From positions 558,001 to 622,000 of the forward strand of contig NZ_SWMU01000001.1 of the NCBI RefSeq assembly GCF_006120725.1: a stretch of 64,000 bases of DNA, given 5' to 3'. The notes beneath the pieces were generated by a model. It did no database searches and was not told where the DNA came from. It saw only the letters and a program-made list of their open reading frames with translations. The position numbers and the translations under genes were made by a program. Each line of letters opens with the position of its first letter. Positions within the stretch are counted from its first letter, which is position 1. Origin of the DNA: Mesohalobacter halotolerans. Lineage in GTDB: Bacteria; Bacteroidota; Bacteroidia; Flavobacteriales; Flavobacteriaceae. Below, piece by piece: positions 17,192 to 26,201 of the stretch.

Positions 17192-18355
17192 ATGAAAAAC
17201 ATCTATTTTGATAGTGCTGCAACATCTCAAATGAGGGAAGAAGTGATTGAAGCCATGAGTCAAAGCATGCAACAGTGTTACGGTAACCCATCGTCCACAC
17301 ACGCCTTTGGTCGTCAAGCGAAATCTAAAATTGAAACTTGCCGCAAAGACATTGCTAAAACATTAAATGTGACGCCCGGAGAAATCATCTTTACTTCTGG
17401 AGGCACAGAAGCTGATAATATGGTTTTAAAATGTGCGGTTTTTGACCTTCATGTCAAACGCATTATCACCTCAAAAATAGAACATCACGCAGTACTCAAT
17501 ACCGCCCAATTTTTAGAACATCAAGCCCAAATTAAACTCGAATATGTCAATTTAGATCAAAATGGTCAAGTTGACCTCAATCATCTTGAAGAGCTATTGG
17601 CTGATAAAACGCACAAAACTTTAGTAAGTTTAATGCATATTAATAATGAAATTGGGAATAAGTTAGATTTACAAACAGTCTCTGAGTTATGTCATAAAAA
17701 CGACGCACTTTTACACTCTGACACGGTTCAGTCTATAGGTCATTTTGAACTAGATTTACAAGAATGCCCATTAGATTTTCTTGCCGTGAGCGCACACAAA
17801 TTTCACGGTCCAAAAGGTGTGGGTTTTGCCTATATCAACAAAAAACATAAGCTGGCATCGCTTATTCAAGGTGGTGAACAAGAGCGGGGACATCGCGGTG
17901 GCACCGAAAATGTTTCAGGTATTGTTGGTCTGCACACTGCTTTTAACTTAGCTTATGAAAATTTAGAAACTGAAAGTAATTACGTTAAAAACTTAAAACA
18001 ATATTTTATTGAACGTTTAGAAAACGAAATCTCAGGCATTGTTTTTAATGGTATGTGCAAAGATTTAAACCAGAGTACTTATACGGTTATTAACTTTAGC
18101 TTGCCAATATCTGAAGCTAAAGCTGGGATGTTATTATTTCAGCTCGATTTAAAAGGCATTGCTTGCTCTCAAGGCAGCGCTTGCCAGAGTGGAAGTCAAC
18201 AAGGGTCTTTTGTTTTGAACGAAATCTACGGTGCAGAAAAAGCCCAAACCCCATCCTTGCGATTTTCATTATCCCATTACAATACCAAAGCAGAAATTGA
18301 TTATACCGTCGGGGTACTTTCTGAGTTTGTAAATTCTGATAAACTCGTTATGTAA
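17192..18355 (+). CDS. Cysteine desulfurase (NifS/IscS-like)
   Basis: This 387-residue class V PLP enzyme removes sulfur from cysteine to give a persulfide. The PLP lysine is K203 in SAHKFHGPKG, and the catalytic cysteine is C331 in GSACQSGS on the IscS/NifS-type (group I) loop. FTSGGTEADN (67-76) binds the cofactor. The gene is isolated from iscU or suf genes here, so its sulfur acceptor (Fe-S assembly or tRNA thiolation) cannot be told from context. The mrp/nifU/ferredoxin cluster earlier in the window is one possible functional partner. Confidence 0.92.
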   Translation: MKNIYFDSAATSQMREEVIEAMSQSMQQCYGNPSSTHAFGRQAKSKIETCRKDIAKTLNVTPGEIIFTSGGTEADNMVLKCAVFDLHVKRIITSKIEHHAVLNTAQFLEHQAQIKLEYVNLDQNGQVDLNHLEELLADKTHKTLVSLMHINNEIGNKLDLQTVSELCHKNDALLHSDTVQSIGHFELDLQECPLDFLAVSAHKFHGPKGVGFAYINKKHKLASLIQGGEQERGHRGGTENVSGIVGLHTAFNLAYENLETESNYVKNLKQYFIERLENEISGIVFNGMCKDLNQSTYTVINFSLPISEAKAGMLLFQLDLKGIACSQGSACQSGSQQGSFVLNEIYGAEKAQTPSLRFSLSHYNTKAEIDYTVGVLSEFVNSDKLVM

Positions 18356-18367
18356 CCAGGTTTACAA

Positions 18368-18847
18368 TCAGGATTTATCCTTAGGAAAAACCTTATATTT
18401 TCTTGTATCTGCTTTAGTCAGCACTTTAAAATCATCAGTTTTGGCGAGATTGTCCAAAGGTTTAAGTAAATGTTGAGGCAAGCCTTTTAGTGTTCTTGAT
18501 TTTAAATCTATCCACGAGCCCAGCATTTCACATCGTGCACAATTTTTGCCTTTAGCATTGTAAAAGTCGTGTTCAAAAGCAAAAAAAGTACCGTCATTAG
18601 ATAATCCTTTTAGCTTTAAGCTCACTTCAATTTTGTCATCAGGGCGTATCTCTTTGAAATAATAGATATGTTCATAAAACACAACAGGACCAAGATTATA
18701 TTTAACCAATTCTTTTTGCGTAAACCCATTTTCTAATAAAAAAGCCATTCTAGTGTGACTCATCATGTTTTGATAGGCGGAGTTGGCTAAATGTCGGTTG
18801 GCATCGAGGTCACTCCAACGGACTTCAAATTCTTTTGTAAAACTCAT
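18368..18847 (-). CDS. Hot-dog fold acyl-CoA thioesterase
   Basis: This 159-residue protein opens with EVRWSDLDANRHLANSAYQNMM, the 4-hydroxybenzoyl-CoA thioesterase signature with the catalytic Asp in SDLDANRH. The remainder fits a single 4HBT domain with a short basic tail. It likely hydrolyses an acyl-CoA or acyl-ACP. It is the third gene of a tight minus-strand group (surE, small membrane protein, thioesterase), with a 4-base overlap to the preceding gene. Confidence 0.85.
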   Translation of the reverse strand: MSFTKEFEVRWSDLDANRHLANSAYQNMMSHTRMAFLLENGFTQKELVKYNLGPVVFYEHIYYFKEIRPDDKIEVSLKLKGLSNDGTFFAFEHDFYNAKGKNCARCEMLGSWIDLKSRTLKGLPQHLLKPLDNLAKTDDFKVLTKADTRKYKVFPKDKS

Positions 18848-19137
18848 ACAAATACTCTAATTTTAAGTAGTAAAATTAATATTACTAATAATATTGAAAA
18901 CATAAGCACACCTCTTGCTCTATATATTTTATCTCTTTTAAGGTACACAAAAAACGGTAAAAAATTAGCTGCAGCACCAATGGCGATTAAACCTCCAAGA
19001 AATTCATCTCGGTAAGCAAATTGAATTGCTGTTGGCAAATCGTAGTTTGTAAATAAAAATACATAAATGTACATGCCCGCTAGGGTACATACAAGCGCGA
19101 TTGACATGCCAATGCCTATTTCCTTTTTAATGTTCAA
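18844..19137 (-). CDS. Small membrane protein, function unknown
   Basis: This 97-residue protein has about three hydrophobic helices (roughly 8-30, 47-66 and 76-95) separated by short charged loops. No domain is recognised. It overlaps surE by 11 bases upstream and the thioesterase gene by 4 bases downstream, so the three are expressed together. Context alone does not reveal a function. Confidence 0.75.
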   Translation of the reverse strand: MNIKKEIGIGMSIALVCTLAGMYIYVFLFTNYDLPTAIQFAYRDEFLGGLIAIGAAANFLPFFVYLKRDKIYRARGVLMFSILLVILILLLKIRVFV

Positions 19138-19906
19138 AATTTAAATCTTTTAGGTCTTCAATTTGTTGATGTGCTGTGAGGTCAAATTGTACTGGCACAA
19201 CAGAAACATAACCTTGTTTCAATGCCCACTCATCTGTATCTTCTCCTGCATCTTCATTAATAAATTCACCAGTAAGCCAGTAATAATCTCTGCCCTGTGG
19301 GTTTTGACGTTTATCGTAATTTTCCTCCCAACGTGCTTTAGCTTGACGACATACTTTTATACCTTTAATATCTTTGGAAGTGAGTTTTGGAAAATTCACA
19401 TTAAGAACAGTGTCTTTGGCCAGTTCGTTATGGAGCATGTAGTCTACAATTTGCTTGACATATTTTGTCGTAGGTTCAAAATTGGCATCCATGGCATAAT
19501 CTAATAGGGAAAAGCCCACTGCTGGAATACCAACGGTTCCAGCCTCTACAGCTGCACTCATAGTACCGGAATAAATTACATTGATAGAAGAATTTGAGCC
19601 GTGATTGATCCCACTCACACAAAGGTCTGGCTTGCGCTTTAAGATAGATTGCGTGGCAATTTTCACACAATCTACAGGAGTACCAGAGCAACTATATTCT
19701 AAGACATCACTACCAGTCGTTGAAATTTTATCACAATACAAATTATTTGAAACTGTTATTGCATGTCCCATACCACTCTGAGGACTATCAGGCGCAACGA
19801 CAACAACTTCACCAAATTCTTTCATGATTTTAATTAAGTGCCTTATGCCTGGCGCAGTTACACCATCGTCATTTGTGACTAAAATAAGAGGCTTATTAGA
19901 TTTCAT
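19127..19906 (-). CDS. surE: 5'/3'-nucleotidase SurE
   Basis: This 259-residue metal-dependent nucleotidase is associated with stationary-phase survival. The N-terminal ILVTNDDGVTAPGI contains the metal-binding Asp-Asp pair. VVAPDSPQSGMGHAIT, the CSGTPVDCVK segment and SGINHGSN with its metal-binding Asn are all typical. The length is standard. It is first in the group with the small membrane protein and thioesterase, and divergent from pgk. Confidence 0.95.
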   Translation of the reverse strand: MKSNKPLILVTNDDGVTAPGIRHLIKIMKEFGEVVVVAPDSPQSGMGHAITVSNNLYCDKISTTGSDVLEYSCSGTPVDCVKIATQSILKRKPDLCVSGINHGSNSSINVIYSGTMSAAVEAGTVGIPAVGFSLLDYAMDANFEPTTKYVKQIVDYMLHNELAKDTVLNVNFPKLTSKDIKGIKVCRQAKARWEENYDKRQNPQGRDYYWLTGEFINEDAGEDTDEWALKQGYVSVVPVQFDLTAHQQIEDLKDLNFEH

Positions 19907-19988
19907 TAATCATTGATTTGATGCGAAAATAACTTAATTTTTAAAGAAAACATCACATTATAATTGAATTCATTTAAGGAATAATGCT

Positions 19989-19996
19989 TAAATTTG
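19989..19996 (+). promoter_or_regulatory. Promoter -7 element of pgk
   Basis: TAAATTTG matches TAnnTTTG, and a TTG at 19964-19966 lies 22 bases upstream, within the usual -33 spacing. The element sits downstream of the ATG at 19984, which argues that the true pgk start is ATG 20014. Confidence 0.55.
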
Positions 19997-20013
19997 AAGT
20001 TAAAATTTTTCAT

Positions 20014-21198
20014 ATGAACAGTATAGACGATATCAATTTTGAAGACAAGAAAGCTATTATCAGAGTAGACTTTAACGTTCCATTAAATGAAAATTTTGAA
20101 GTCACAGATAAAAGTCGAATAGAAGGAGCCAAACCCTCCATAGTTAAAGTACTTGAAGACGGCGGGTCTGCAATATTAATGTCTCATCTCGGAAGGCCTA
20201 ATGGCGTAGAAGATAAGTTTTCTTTAAAACACATCGTGAATACTGTTTCTGAAGAAATTGGAGTTAAAGTAAAATTTGTTGAAGATTCTGTAGGTGAAGC
20301 TGTGCAAAAAGCAGCAGAAGAACTTCAAAATGGAGAAGTTTTATTGCTTGAAAATTTGAGATTCCACCCTGAAGAAAAAGCCGGTGATGAAACGTTTGCA
20401 AAGCAATTGGCAGATTTGGCTGATGTTTATGTTAACGATGCGTTCGGGACGGCACACCGTGCTCATGCTTCTACAACTGTTGTGGCAAAATTTGCCAAAG
20501 AAAAAGCGATGGGCTACCTTCTAAAGAAAGAAATTGACAGCTTAGATAAAGTTCTTAATTCCAAAGAAAAACCAGTTACTGCCATCATAGGCGGAGCCAA
20601 AGTTTCAAGTAAAATTACCGTTATAGAAAACATACTTGATGCCATTGACCATCTTATCATTGGCGGTGGAATGGCATTTACTTTTATTAAAGCCAAAGGC
20701 GGCAAAATTGGAGAATCGCTGGTTGAAGACGATAAACAAGATGTTGCCCTAAAAATTATGAAAATGGCTGAACAAAAAAACGTAAAAGTTCACCTGCCTA
20801 TAGATTCTAAGACAACCAAAGAATTTAAAAACGATAGTGAAACCAAGATACAACCTATAGACAATATTGAAGAGGGCTGGATGGGACTAGATGCCGGCCC
20901 AAAATCACAGCTGGCTTTTGCTGAAGTGATAAAAACATCAAAAATTATTCTTTGGAATGGACCACTTGGGGTTTTTGAAATGCCAAACTTTGCTGAAGGG
21001 ACCATCGCAGCAGGTAATGCTATCGCAGAAGCAACAGCCAATGGTGCTTTCTCTCTTGTAGGTGGTGGTGATAGTGTCTCGGCTGTGAAGCAAAATGGTT
21101 TTGAAGATAAAGTAAGCTACGTTTCAACTGGTGGCGGTGCAATGCTCGAAATGTTGGAAGGTAAAACATTGCCTGGCGTCGCGGCTCTCGATGATTAA
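20014..21198 (+). CDS. pgk: Phosphoglycerate kinase
   Basis: This ~394-residue glycolytic enzyme makes ATP from 1,3-bisphosphoglycerate. RVDFNVPLN, SHLGRPNG, ENLRFHPEE, the VNDAFGTAHRAHAS signature, IIGGAKVSSKI and the C-terminal GGGDSVSAV nucleotide loop are all present. The frame opens at ATG 19984, but the promoter element lies between that codon and ATG 20014. The protein from 20014 (MNSIDDINFEDKKAIIRVDF) has the usual family start. The stop is 9 bases from the end of the convergent EamA gene. Confidence 0.97.
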   Translation: MNSIDDINFEDKKAIIRVDFNVPLNENFEVTDKSRIEGAKPSIVKVLEDGGSAILMSHLGRPNGVEDKFSLKHIVNTVSEEIGVKVKFVEDSVGEAVQKAAEELQNGEVLLLENLRFHPEEKAGDETFAKQLADLADVYVNDAFGTAHRAHASTTVVAKFAKEKAMGYLLKKEIDSLDKVLNSKEKPVTAIIGGAKVSSKITVIENILDAIDHLIIGGGMAFTFIKAKGGKIGESLVEDDKQDVALKIMKMAEQKNVKVHLPIDSKTTKEFKNDSETKIQPIDNIEEGWMGLDAGPKSQLAFAEVIKTSKIILWNGPLGVFEMPNFAEGTIAAGNAIAEATANGAFSLVGGGDSVSAVKQNGFEDKVSYVSTGGGAMLEMLEGKTLPGVAALDD

Positions 21199-21207
21199 AA
21201 ATTCTTG

Positions 21208-22101
21208 CTAAGCCTTTTGCCTAATGCGATTTTTTAAATTAGACAAATAGACACCAAGAAGTATAATCCCTCCGGCCAACAGTTGCCAGAGGTTAAATTC
21301 TTCTCCGTCTAAAATTCCCCAAAATAAAGCTATAATAGGAATCAAATAGGTAACTGACGTAGAAAATACAGGATTGGACAATTGAATTAATCGATTAAAA
21401 ATGATTTTAGCCGCAGCCGTACCAAGTAATGCTAGAAGCGCAACATATAATAAGGCTGTCTGAGTTTGGGGCTGTGAGATATAATTTAGATCAAAAAAAC
21501 CTGTGAAAGCTAAAATTATTATGGCGGGAAAAAGCAAAATCAAAAATGAAGCCGATGCAATACCCAAGGCTGAAAGATGTTGTAAATAGGTTTTAATAAT
21601 ATTGGCATTAAAGGCATACATCAATGAGGCAAAAACTGGTAAAGTGGCAAACCAATAATTTTGGTTGGGATTGATATTAGCTCCGATTAAAATTAAAATT
21701 AAACTCCCTATGAGACCAATGACCACTCCTAAAAATTGAGCTTTTATAAATCTCGATTTAAAGAAAAACACACCAACCAATAAGGCTAGGAGAGGTACTG
21801 TAGAATTGAGAATAGAGGCCACAGCAGAGTCGATTTCGGTCTCGGCATAAGCAAATAAAATTGAAGGGAATAACGTACCTAGCAATCCCGAAACTGCTAA
21901 CCATTTCCAAGCTGCTTTTGGGATGGTTTTAAGCCGCTTAAATCCTACTATAATGAGAATAACTGCAGTTACCAAAACCCGAAACGCTCCAACTTGAATT
22001 GGGGTTAAACCTTCTAAGCCTTTTTTAATCAGGATAAAGGAACTGCCCCACATGAGGGCAAGAGTGAAAAGGTATAACCACTTAAGTTGATGTGCAGACA
22101 A
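21208..22101 (-). CDS. EamA/DMT-superfamily permease
   Basis: This 297-residue protein has about ten transmembrane helices in two EamA halves. LMWGSSFILIKKGLEGLTPIQVGAFRVL is the typical first repeat, and LLGTAAAKIIFNRLIQLSNPVFSTSVTYLIPIIA marks the second. It ends in a short basic tail. It probably exports or imports a small metabolite (amino acid or similar); nothing in the sequence gives the substrate. It lies 56 bases downstream of gldD on the minus strand. Confidence 0.88.
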   Translation of the reverse strand: MSAHQLKWLYLFTLALMWGSSFILIKKGLEGLTPIQVGAFRVLVTAVILIIVGFKRLKTIPKAAWKWLAVSGLLGTLFPSILFAYAETEIDSAVASILNSTVPLLALLVGVFFFKSRFIKAQFLGVVIGLIGSLILILIGANINPNQNYWFATLPVFASLMYAFNANIIKTYLQHLSALGIASASFLILLFPAIIILAFTGFFDLNYISQPQTQTALLYVALLALLGTAAAKIIFNRLIQLSNPVFSTSVTYLIPIIALFWGILDGEEFNLWQLLAGGIILLGVYLSNLKNRIRQKA

Positions 22102-22157
22102 GGCAAAAATTTTTGCAAAAGTGAGATAAATCTACGGATACAACTTATAAAATGAGG

Positions 22158-22730
22158 TTAATCTTTCCACGTCAAAGTCTCCATAATTTTTCGCATGTCT
22201 TTTTTGAGGTATTCTGCAGCGGGCAAAATAGAATCGTAATTGGGCTGAGCTTTAAAATAAATGGAACCTGTGATAAAGTGATTTAAACTATCGGTCAAGT
22301 AAAATTGAGCTTGTGATGCTGCATTGCCTTCGACTTCGTAAAACAAACCGTAAGTGTCATGATTCTCATTGATATAAGTCGTTGATAAAATAGCATCGGC
22401 TTTAATCTCATGTTTTAATGGAAGCTTTTGAGCATCAATAATGAGCGCTTTTAAGTTATTTTCAACGGGATAGTAGCTGATGTAAATAGAACCCTTCATT
22501 TTTGGATAGTAAATGTCTAACCAACACGGGCGGTTTTGAATATTATTTTTTATTTCAGATAGTGAATTTATTTTAAAATCATAAGGGCAATTTACTTCAG
22601 TCTCAAAATATTGTGCTTTGGGATATTCTAAGGCCAAATAAGCTTTAGGTTTAGGCATAGAATTTTGGTCTTGACAGCCAAAGCCCAAAACAAGTACAAT
22701 GGTTAATGCAACTACTCTTGTCAAATACAT
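22158..22730 (-). CDS. gldD: Gliding motility lipoprotein GldD
   Basis: This 190-residue lipoprotein has the lipobox LGFGC at about residues 15-19, followed by PKPKAYLALEYPKAQY, which is characteristic of GldD. GldD is required for gliding in Flavobacterium and belongs to the gld set linked to type IX secretion. It lies downstream of gldE, as in other flavobacteria, but the gap here is 138 bases. A weak -7 candidate occurs in that gap at 22825-22832 (minus strand TAAATTTG). Whether this organism glides cannot be told from these two genes alone. Confidence 0.9.
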   Translation of the reverse strand: MYLTRVVALTIVLVLGFGCQDQNSMPKPKAYLALEYPKAQYFETEVNCPYDFKINSLSEIKNNIQNRPCWLDIYYPKMKGSIYISYYPVENNLKALIIDAQKLPLKHEIKADAILSTTYINENHDTYGLFYEVEGNAASQAQFYLTDSLNHFITGSIYFKAQPNYDSILPAAEYLKKDMRKIMETLTWKD

Positions 22731-22868
22731 ATTTTAAATGCAATATAAAGGATGTTCGTGCAAACGCTCATGGTTTAGGTTTATTATTATTAATTTTAAT
22801 AAATTGCTTCAAGAGGCTTATATTCAAATTTAAGGCACAGATTAAATTCTATAAAATGAAATTATCAC

Positions 22869-24188
22869 TTATGCTATCATCAACTTAATCTGTTTGATAC
22901 GTTTATCATCTATCACTTCGGCGACAAAACGATAATTTTCAAATTTAATTTCCTGGTTTTTCTTTGGAAAACCTCTAGTAATTTCCAATAAAAAACCAGC
23001 AATTGTTTCAGCATCACCTCGTTTATCCTCAAAAATTTCAATGGTGTCGTTATCAAATTTTAAGATCTGGTAAAAATCTTTCATCGAGGTTTTGCCTTCA
23101 AAGACAAAGGTTTTACTATCAATTTTTGAATAGATAATATCTTCATCATCAAACTCATCACTGATATCACCCACAATTTCTTCGATGATATCTTCTAGAG
23201 TGATCAAGCCACTGGTACCTCCATATTCATCAACTACAATAGCCAAGTGATTTTTTTGTGATTTAAAGTCATTGAGCAAATCGTCTAGCTTTTTGTTTTC
23301 TGGGACAAAATAGGGCTCTCTTAACAAACTTTGCCATTTAAAAGCCGACTTGTCTAGATAAGGCAATAGGTCTTTGATGTATAGGATACCTACTATATTA
23401 TCTATATCGTCTTTGTAAACAGGAATTCTCGAATACCCTTGAGCATTGATCAAAGCAATGATATCCTTAAAGCTTTCTTCATAGTTTAAGGCAAAAATAT
23501 CTAAACGAGGTTTCATCACTTCTTTGGCATCTATATTGCCAAATGATACAATACCTTTCAAAATTCTTTTTTCTTCTGTTGAAGTTTCACTTTCACGAGT
23601 AAGTTCTAGGGCGTGAGATAACTGATCTACGCTCAAATTAGGTTTTTGTTTACCTAATTTTGATTGAATGAGATTACTAAAACTCCTTAACGGAAGACTG
23701 GCTGGCGATAAAATTTTGTCCAACACTAAAAGTGGATAGGCCATAAAATGTGAAAATTTCACGCTATTGCGATTGGCATAAACTTTAGGAAATATTTCTC
23801 CAAACAACAATAGAAGAAAAGTTACGATGATGATATCAATAAGAAAAGTAAGGCTGATACCAAAAACTTCAATGGGATTATCTGGTCTAAAAATATGGCT
23901 TAAACTACTGTATAACAAAACAATAGCGATATTTATAAAGTTATTAGCAATTAATATAGTAGCCAACAACTTTTTAGGCTTATCCAAAAGCTGAATGAGT
24001 ATCTTCTCTTGACTACTCATTTTATTTTCGTCAGCTTCAAAGTCTGAAGGCTTTAGCGAAAACAGCGCCACTTCTGAGCCTGAGACCAATGCAGAAGATA
24101 GCAACAATAGTAAAATGACAATTAATCCTATGAGTTCTGGTAAGGCCAATTGTAATAAAAGTACTGAACTAAAGGGTTCGGATTCCAA
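22869..24188 (-). CDS. gldE: GldE, CorC/HlyC-type CBS membrane protein
   Basis: This 439-residue protein has an N-terminal DUF21/CNNM-like membrane domain with about four helices (residues ~15-190), a CBS pair (about 210-340; GYSRIPVYKDDIDNIVGILYIKDLL and HLAIVVDEYGGTSGLITLEDIIEEIVGDISDE), and a C-terminal CorC_HlyC domain. This is the architecture of GldE, a gliding-motility paralogue of CorC-type ion-related proteins. It lies between ssb and gldD, the common flavobacterial order, and starts 18 bases after the ssb stop. Confidence 0.92.
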   Translation of the reverse strand: MESEPFSSVLLLQLALPELIGLIVILLLLLSSALVSGSEVALFSLKPSDFEADENKMSSQEKILIQLLDKPKKLLATILIANNFINIAIVLLYSSLSHIFRPDNPIEVFGISLTFLIDIIIVTFLLLLFGEIFPKVYANRNSVKFSHFMAYPLLVLDKILSPASLPLRSFSNLIQSKLGKQKPNLSVDQLSHALELTRESETSTEEKRILKGIVSFGNIDAKEVMKPRLDIFALNYEESFKDIIALINAQGYSRIPVYKDDIDNIVGILYIKDLLPYLDKSAFKWQSLLREPYFVPENKKLDDLLNDFKSQKNHLAIVVDEYGGTSGLITLEDIIEEIVGDISDEFDDEDIIYSKIDSKTFVFEGKTSMKDFYQILKFDNDTIEIFEDKRGDAETIAGFLLEITRGFPKKNQEIKFENYRFVAEVIDDKRIKQIKLMIA

Positions 24189-24206
24189 TAATTTGAGTTT
24201 AGGGTT

Positions 24207-24659
24207 TTAAAACGGCAAATCATCATCCTGATTTTCATCAGGTTCAGCAACCTGTTTTGAAGCTTTTGCTTGAGGTTTAGCTTCAGCAGGCGGTTGTGGG
24301 TTGCCTTGACCAGATTTGTCTTTAGGGGTTAAAAATGTGAATTCTGTACAATGGATTTCCGTAGAATATCTGTCGTTACCTTTATCGTCAGTCCATTTTC
24401 GGGTTTTAATACGTCCTTCTATATAGACTTTATCCCCTTTTCTGAGGTATTTTTCACAAATTTCCGCAGCTTTATTACGAACGACTACGTTATGCCACTC
24501 GGTATTGCTAACACGTTCATTAGTATTTTTGTTTACATATTCTTCATTGGTAGCTACGGGAAAGCGACCTAAACAATTATTGTCGTCAAAATAATGCATT
24601 TTTACCTCATCTCCGGTGTGTCCGATAAGCATAACTTTATTTAAAGTTCCTGTTGCCAT
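24207..24659 (-). CDS. ssb: Single-stranded DNA-binding protein
   Basis: This 150-residue protein has an OB-fold in residues 1-105 (LNKVMLIGHTGDEVKM, EWHNVVVRNKAAEICEKYL, GDKVYIEGRIKTRKW), a Pro/Gln-rich linker, and the acidic C-terminal tip DDDLPF that recruits partner proteins. It acts in replication, recombination and repair. It lies just downstream of mutY and upstream of gldE, consistent with a repair-gene neighbourhood. Confidence 0.95.
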   Translation of the reverse strand: MATGTLNKVMLIGHTGDEVKMHYFDDNNCLGRFPVATNEEYVNKNTNERVSNTEWHNVVVRNKAAEICEKYLRKGDKVYIEGRIKTRKWTDDKGNDRYSTEIHCTEFTFLTPKDKSGQGNPQPPAEAKPQAKASKQVAEPDENQDDDLPF

Positions 24660-24697
24660 AATTAGAATATTTTAAATAAGTAAAAGTAATAAAAGTT

Positions 24698-25714
24698 TTA
24701 GTCTTCTAGAATATGATTGTTGAGAAATTTATCAATCAAAATCGAAACTGCAAATTTACGGATAGATTTATAATTAACCACTTCGTAATCTTTTAGATTG
24801 AATTTTTTAAAATCTATAGAACATTCAATTAACCAAAAATCGGCATAAATGTCCTGATGTGTCAAAACATGCTTATTGGTTTTTGAATTTATTTTTGTGG
24901 GTTTAATTTGAGTAGGTAGATTTAATTTTTTAAATAACTCATGATCAAAAACTGTCCTTGGATTTGCCGGTTTTTGAGTTTCCAATAGAGGAAATTCATA
25001 GAGTTTTTGCCAAATATCTTTACCTAAACGTTGCTTTATAAGCATCTCTTTATCAGAAGATTGGAATATAATATAATTAAAAAACCGTTTTTTGCGTTTG
25101 AGCTTTTTTAGTTTTACGGGTAAGGACTTAGTTTTATTTTGCTGAAAAGCTACGCATGAGGGGTTTAAACTACAAAACATACAATCCGGCGACTTGGGCT
25201 TGCATAACAAAGCACCGTATTCCATCATCGCTTGGTTGTGTAGAGCAGGTTTATTCTCATCTAAAATTTCATAAGCTTTAGATTTAAAAATCTTGGCACC
25301 TTCGGTAGAATTTACAGGCGTATCAATACCAAAATATCGAGATAACACCCGGTACACATTACCATCTAAGACCGCAACAGGTTCATCATAGGCAAAAGAT
25401 GCAATAGCCGCAGCTGTATATTCGCCAACACCTTTCAATTTTAATAATTCTTTATAAGTTTTAGGAAACTTTCCTTTACATTCTTTAGAGATATATTTTG
25501 CAGTAAAATGTAAGTTTCTAGCCCTTGAGTAATAACCCAATCCTTGCCACATTTTTAGGATTTCATCTTCTTCGGCATTTGCCAGTTTATGAACATCAGC
25601 GTAAGCCTTAAGAAATTTATTATAATACGGTAAGCCCTGCTTGACTTGGGTTTGCTGTAATATGATTTCACTCAACCAAATCTTATAAGGATTTTTTGTG
25701 TTTCGCCAAGGCAA
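24698..25714 (-). CDS. mutY: A/G-specific adenine glycosylase MutY
   Basis: This base-excision repair enzyme removes adenine opposite 8-oxoguanine. WLSEIILQQTQV carries the catalytic Glu, VAVLDGNVYRV the catalytic Asp, and a helix-hairpin-helix lies at LKLKGVGEYTA. The Fe-S cluster loop is C-x6-C-x2-C-x5-C. A NUDIX-like 8-oxoG-recognition domain forms the last ~130 residues. Oddity: 25714 is the first ordinary start (TTG), but it encodes the Leu of the conserved DLPWR motif. The frame stays open upstream and encodes LLSDEIKIWYKNNKRD, the expected N-terminus, with no ATG/GTG/TTG. Translation probably begins at an ATT near 25777-25780. Confidence 0.92.
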   Translation of the reverse strand: MPWRNTKNPYKIWLSEIILQQTQVKQGLPYYNKFLKAYADVHKLANAEEDEILKMWQGLGYYSRARNLHFTAKYISKECKGKFPKTYKELLKLKGVGEYTAAAIASFAYDEPVAVLDGNVYRVLSRYFGIDTPVNSTEGAKIFKSKAYEILDENKPALHNQAMMEYGALLCKPKSPDCMFCSLNPSCVAFQQNKTKSLPVKLKKLKRKKRFFNYIIFQSSDKEMLIKQRLGKDIWQKLYEFPLLETQKPANPRTVFDHELFKKLNLPTQIKPTKINSKTNKHVLTHQDIYADFWLIECSIDFKKFNLKDYEVVNYKSIRKFAVSILIDKFLNNHILED

Positions 25715-25802
25715 ATCACGCTTATTATTTTTATACCATATTTTAATTTCGTCTGAAAGTAGCTGACTTAAAGAAATAATAAGTGTTTTAAAAATTATTA
25801 TG

Positions 25803-25810
25803 CAAACATA
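25803..25810 (-). promoter_or_regulatory. Candidate -7 element for mutY
   Basis: The minus strand reads TATGTTTG, an exact match. It predicts transcription from about 25800, just upstream of the extended MutY frame, which supports a start near 25780 rather than at 25714. Confidence 0.45.
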
Positions 25811-25847
25811 ATAAACTAATCAGTTGAATTATTGAATATTAATTGAT

Positions 25848-25855
25848 TATATTTG
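25848..25855 (+). promoter_or_regulatory. Promoter of the HU gene
   Basis: TATATTTG matches TAnnTTTG, and TTG at 25824-25826 lies 21 bases upstream, a suitable -33 element. The ATG of the HU gene follows 33 bases later. Confidence 0.6.
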
Positions 25856-25888
25856 CACCCTCAATTTTTTAAACAAAACACCTGAGTT

Positions 25889-26179
25889 ATGACAAAAGCA
25901 GATTTAGTAAATACCATATCCGAGCGATTAGGTTTAGAAAAAAATGAAGTACAATCTACTATAGAAGCCTTTATGACAGAAGTAAAAGGCTCTCTCGAAA
26001 GTGGAGAAAACGTTTATTTAAGAGGGTTCGGAAGCTTTATTATAAAGAAAAGAGCAGAAAAAACAGGAAGGAATATTTCAAAAAATACAAGTATCATCAT
26101 TCCTGCACACAACATTCCAGCGTTTAAGCCTTCAAAAACATTTGTAAATAGCGTGAAGGAAAACGTAAAAGTCAAGTAA
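25889..26179 (+). CDS. HU-family DNA-binding protein
   Basis: This 96-residue histone-like protein bends and compacts DNA as a dimer. TKADLVNTISERLGL is the N-terminal helix, VYLRGFGSF leads into the beta arm, and RNISKNTSIIIPAHNIPAFKPSK includes the tip proline and conserved Phe-Lys. It is a typical-length single-domain HU. It is divergent from mutY and followed after 22 bases by a gene for a 29-residue very basic protein and then by rng. Confidence 0.93.
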   Translation: MTKADLVNTISERLGLEKNEVQSTIEAFMTEVKGSLESGENVYLRGFGSFIIKKRAEKTGRNISKNTSIIIPAHNIPAFKPSKTFVNSVKENVKVK

Positions 26180-26201
26180 AACTAATTTAAACACATTTTT
26201 T

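Noticed and set aside
17111-17317. 68-codon minus-strand frame over the cysteine desulfurase start
   Set aside because: It overlaps the promoter element and the start of a confidently identified gene, and the translation has no family signature.
24698-25810. Frameshift at the 5' end of mutY
   Set aside because: The upstream frame is continuous with the annotated part and encodes the expected N-terminus, so an unusual start codon explains the observation without a frameshift.
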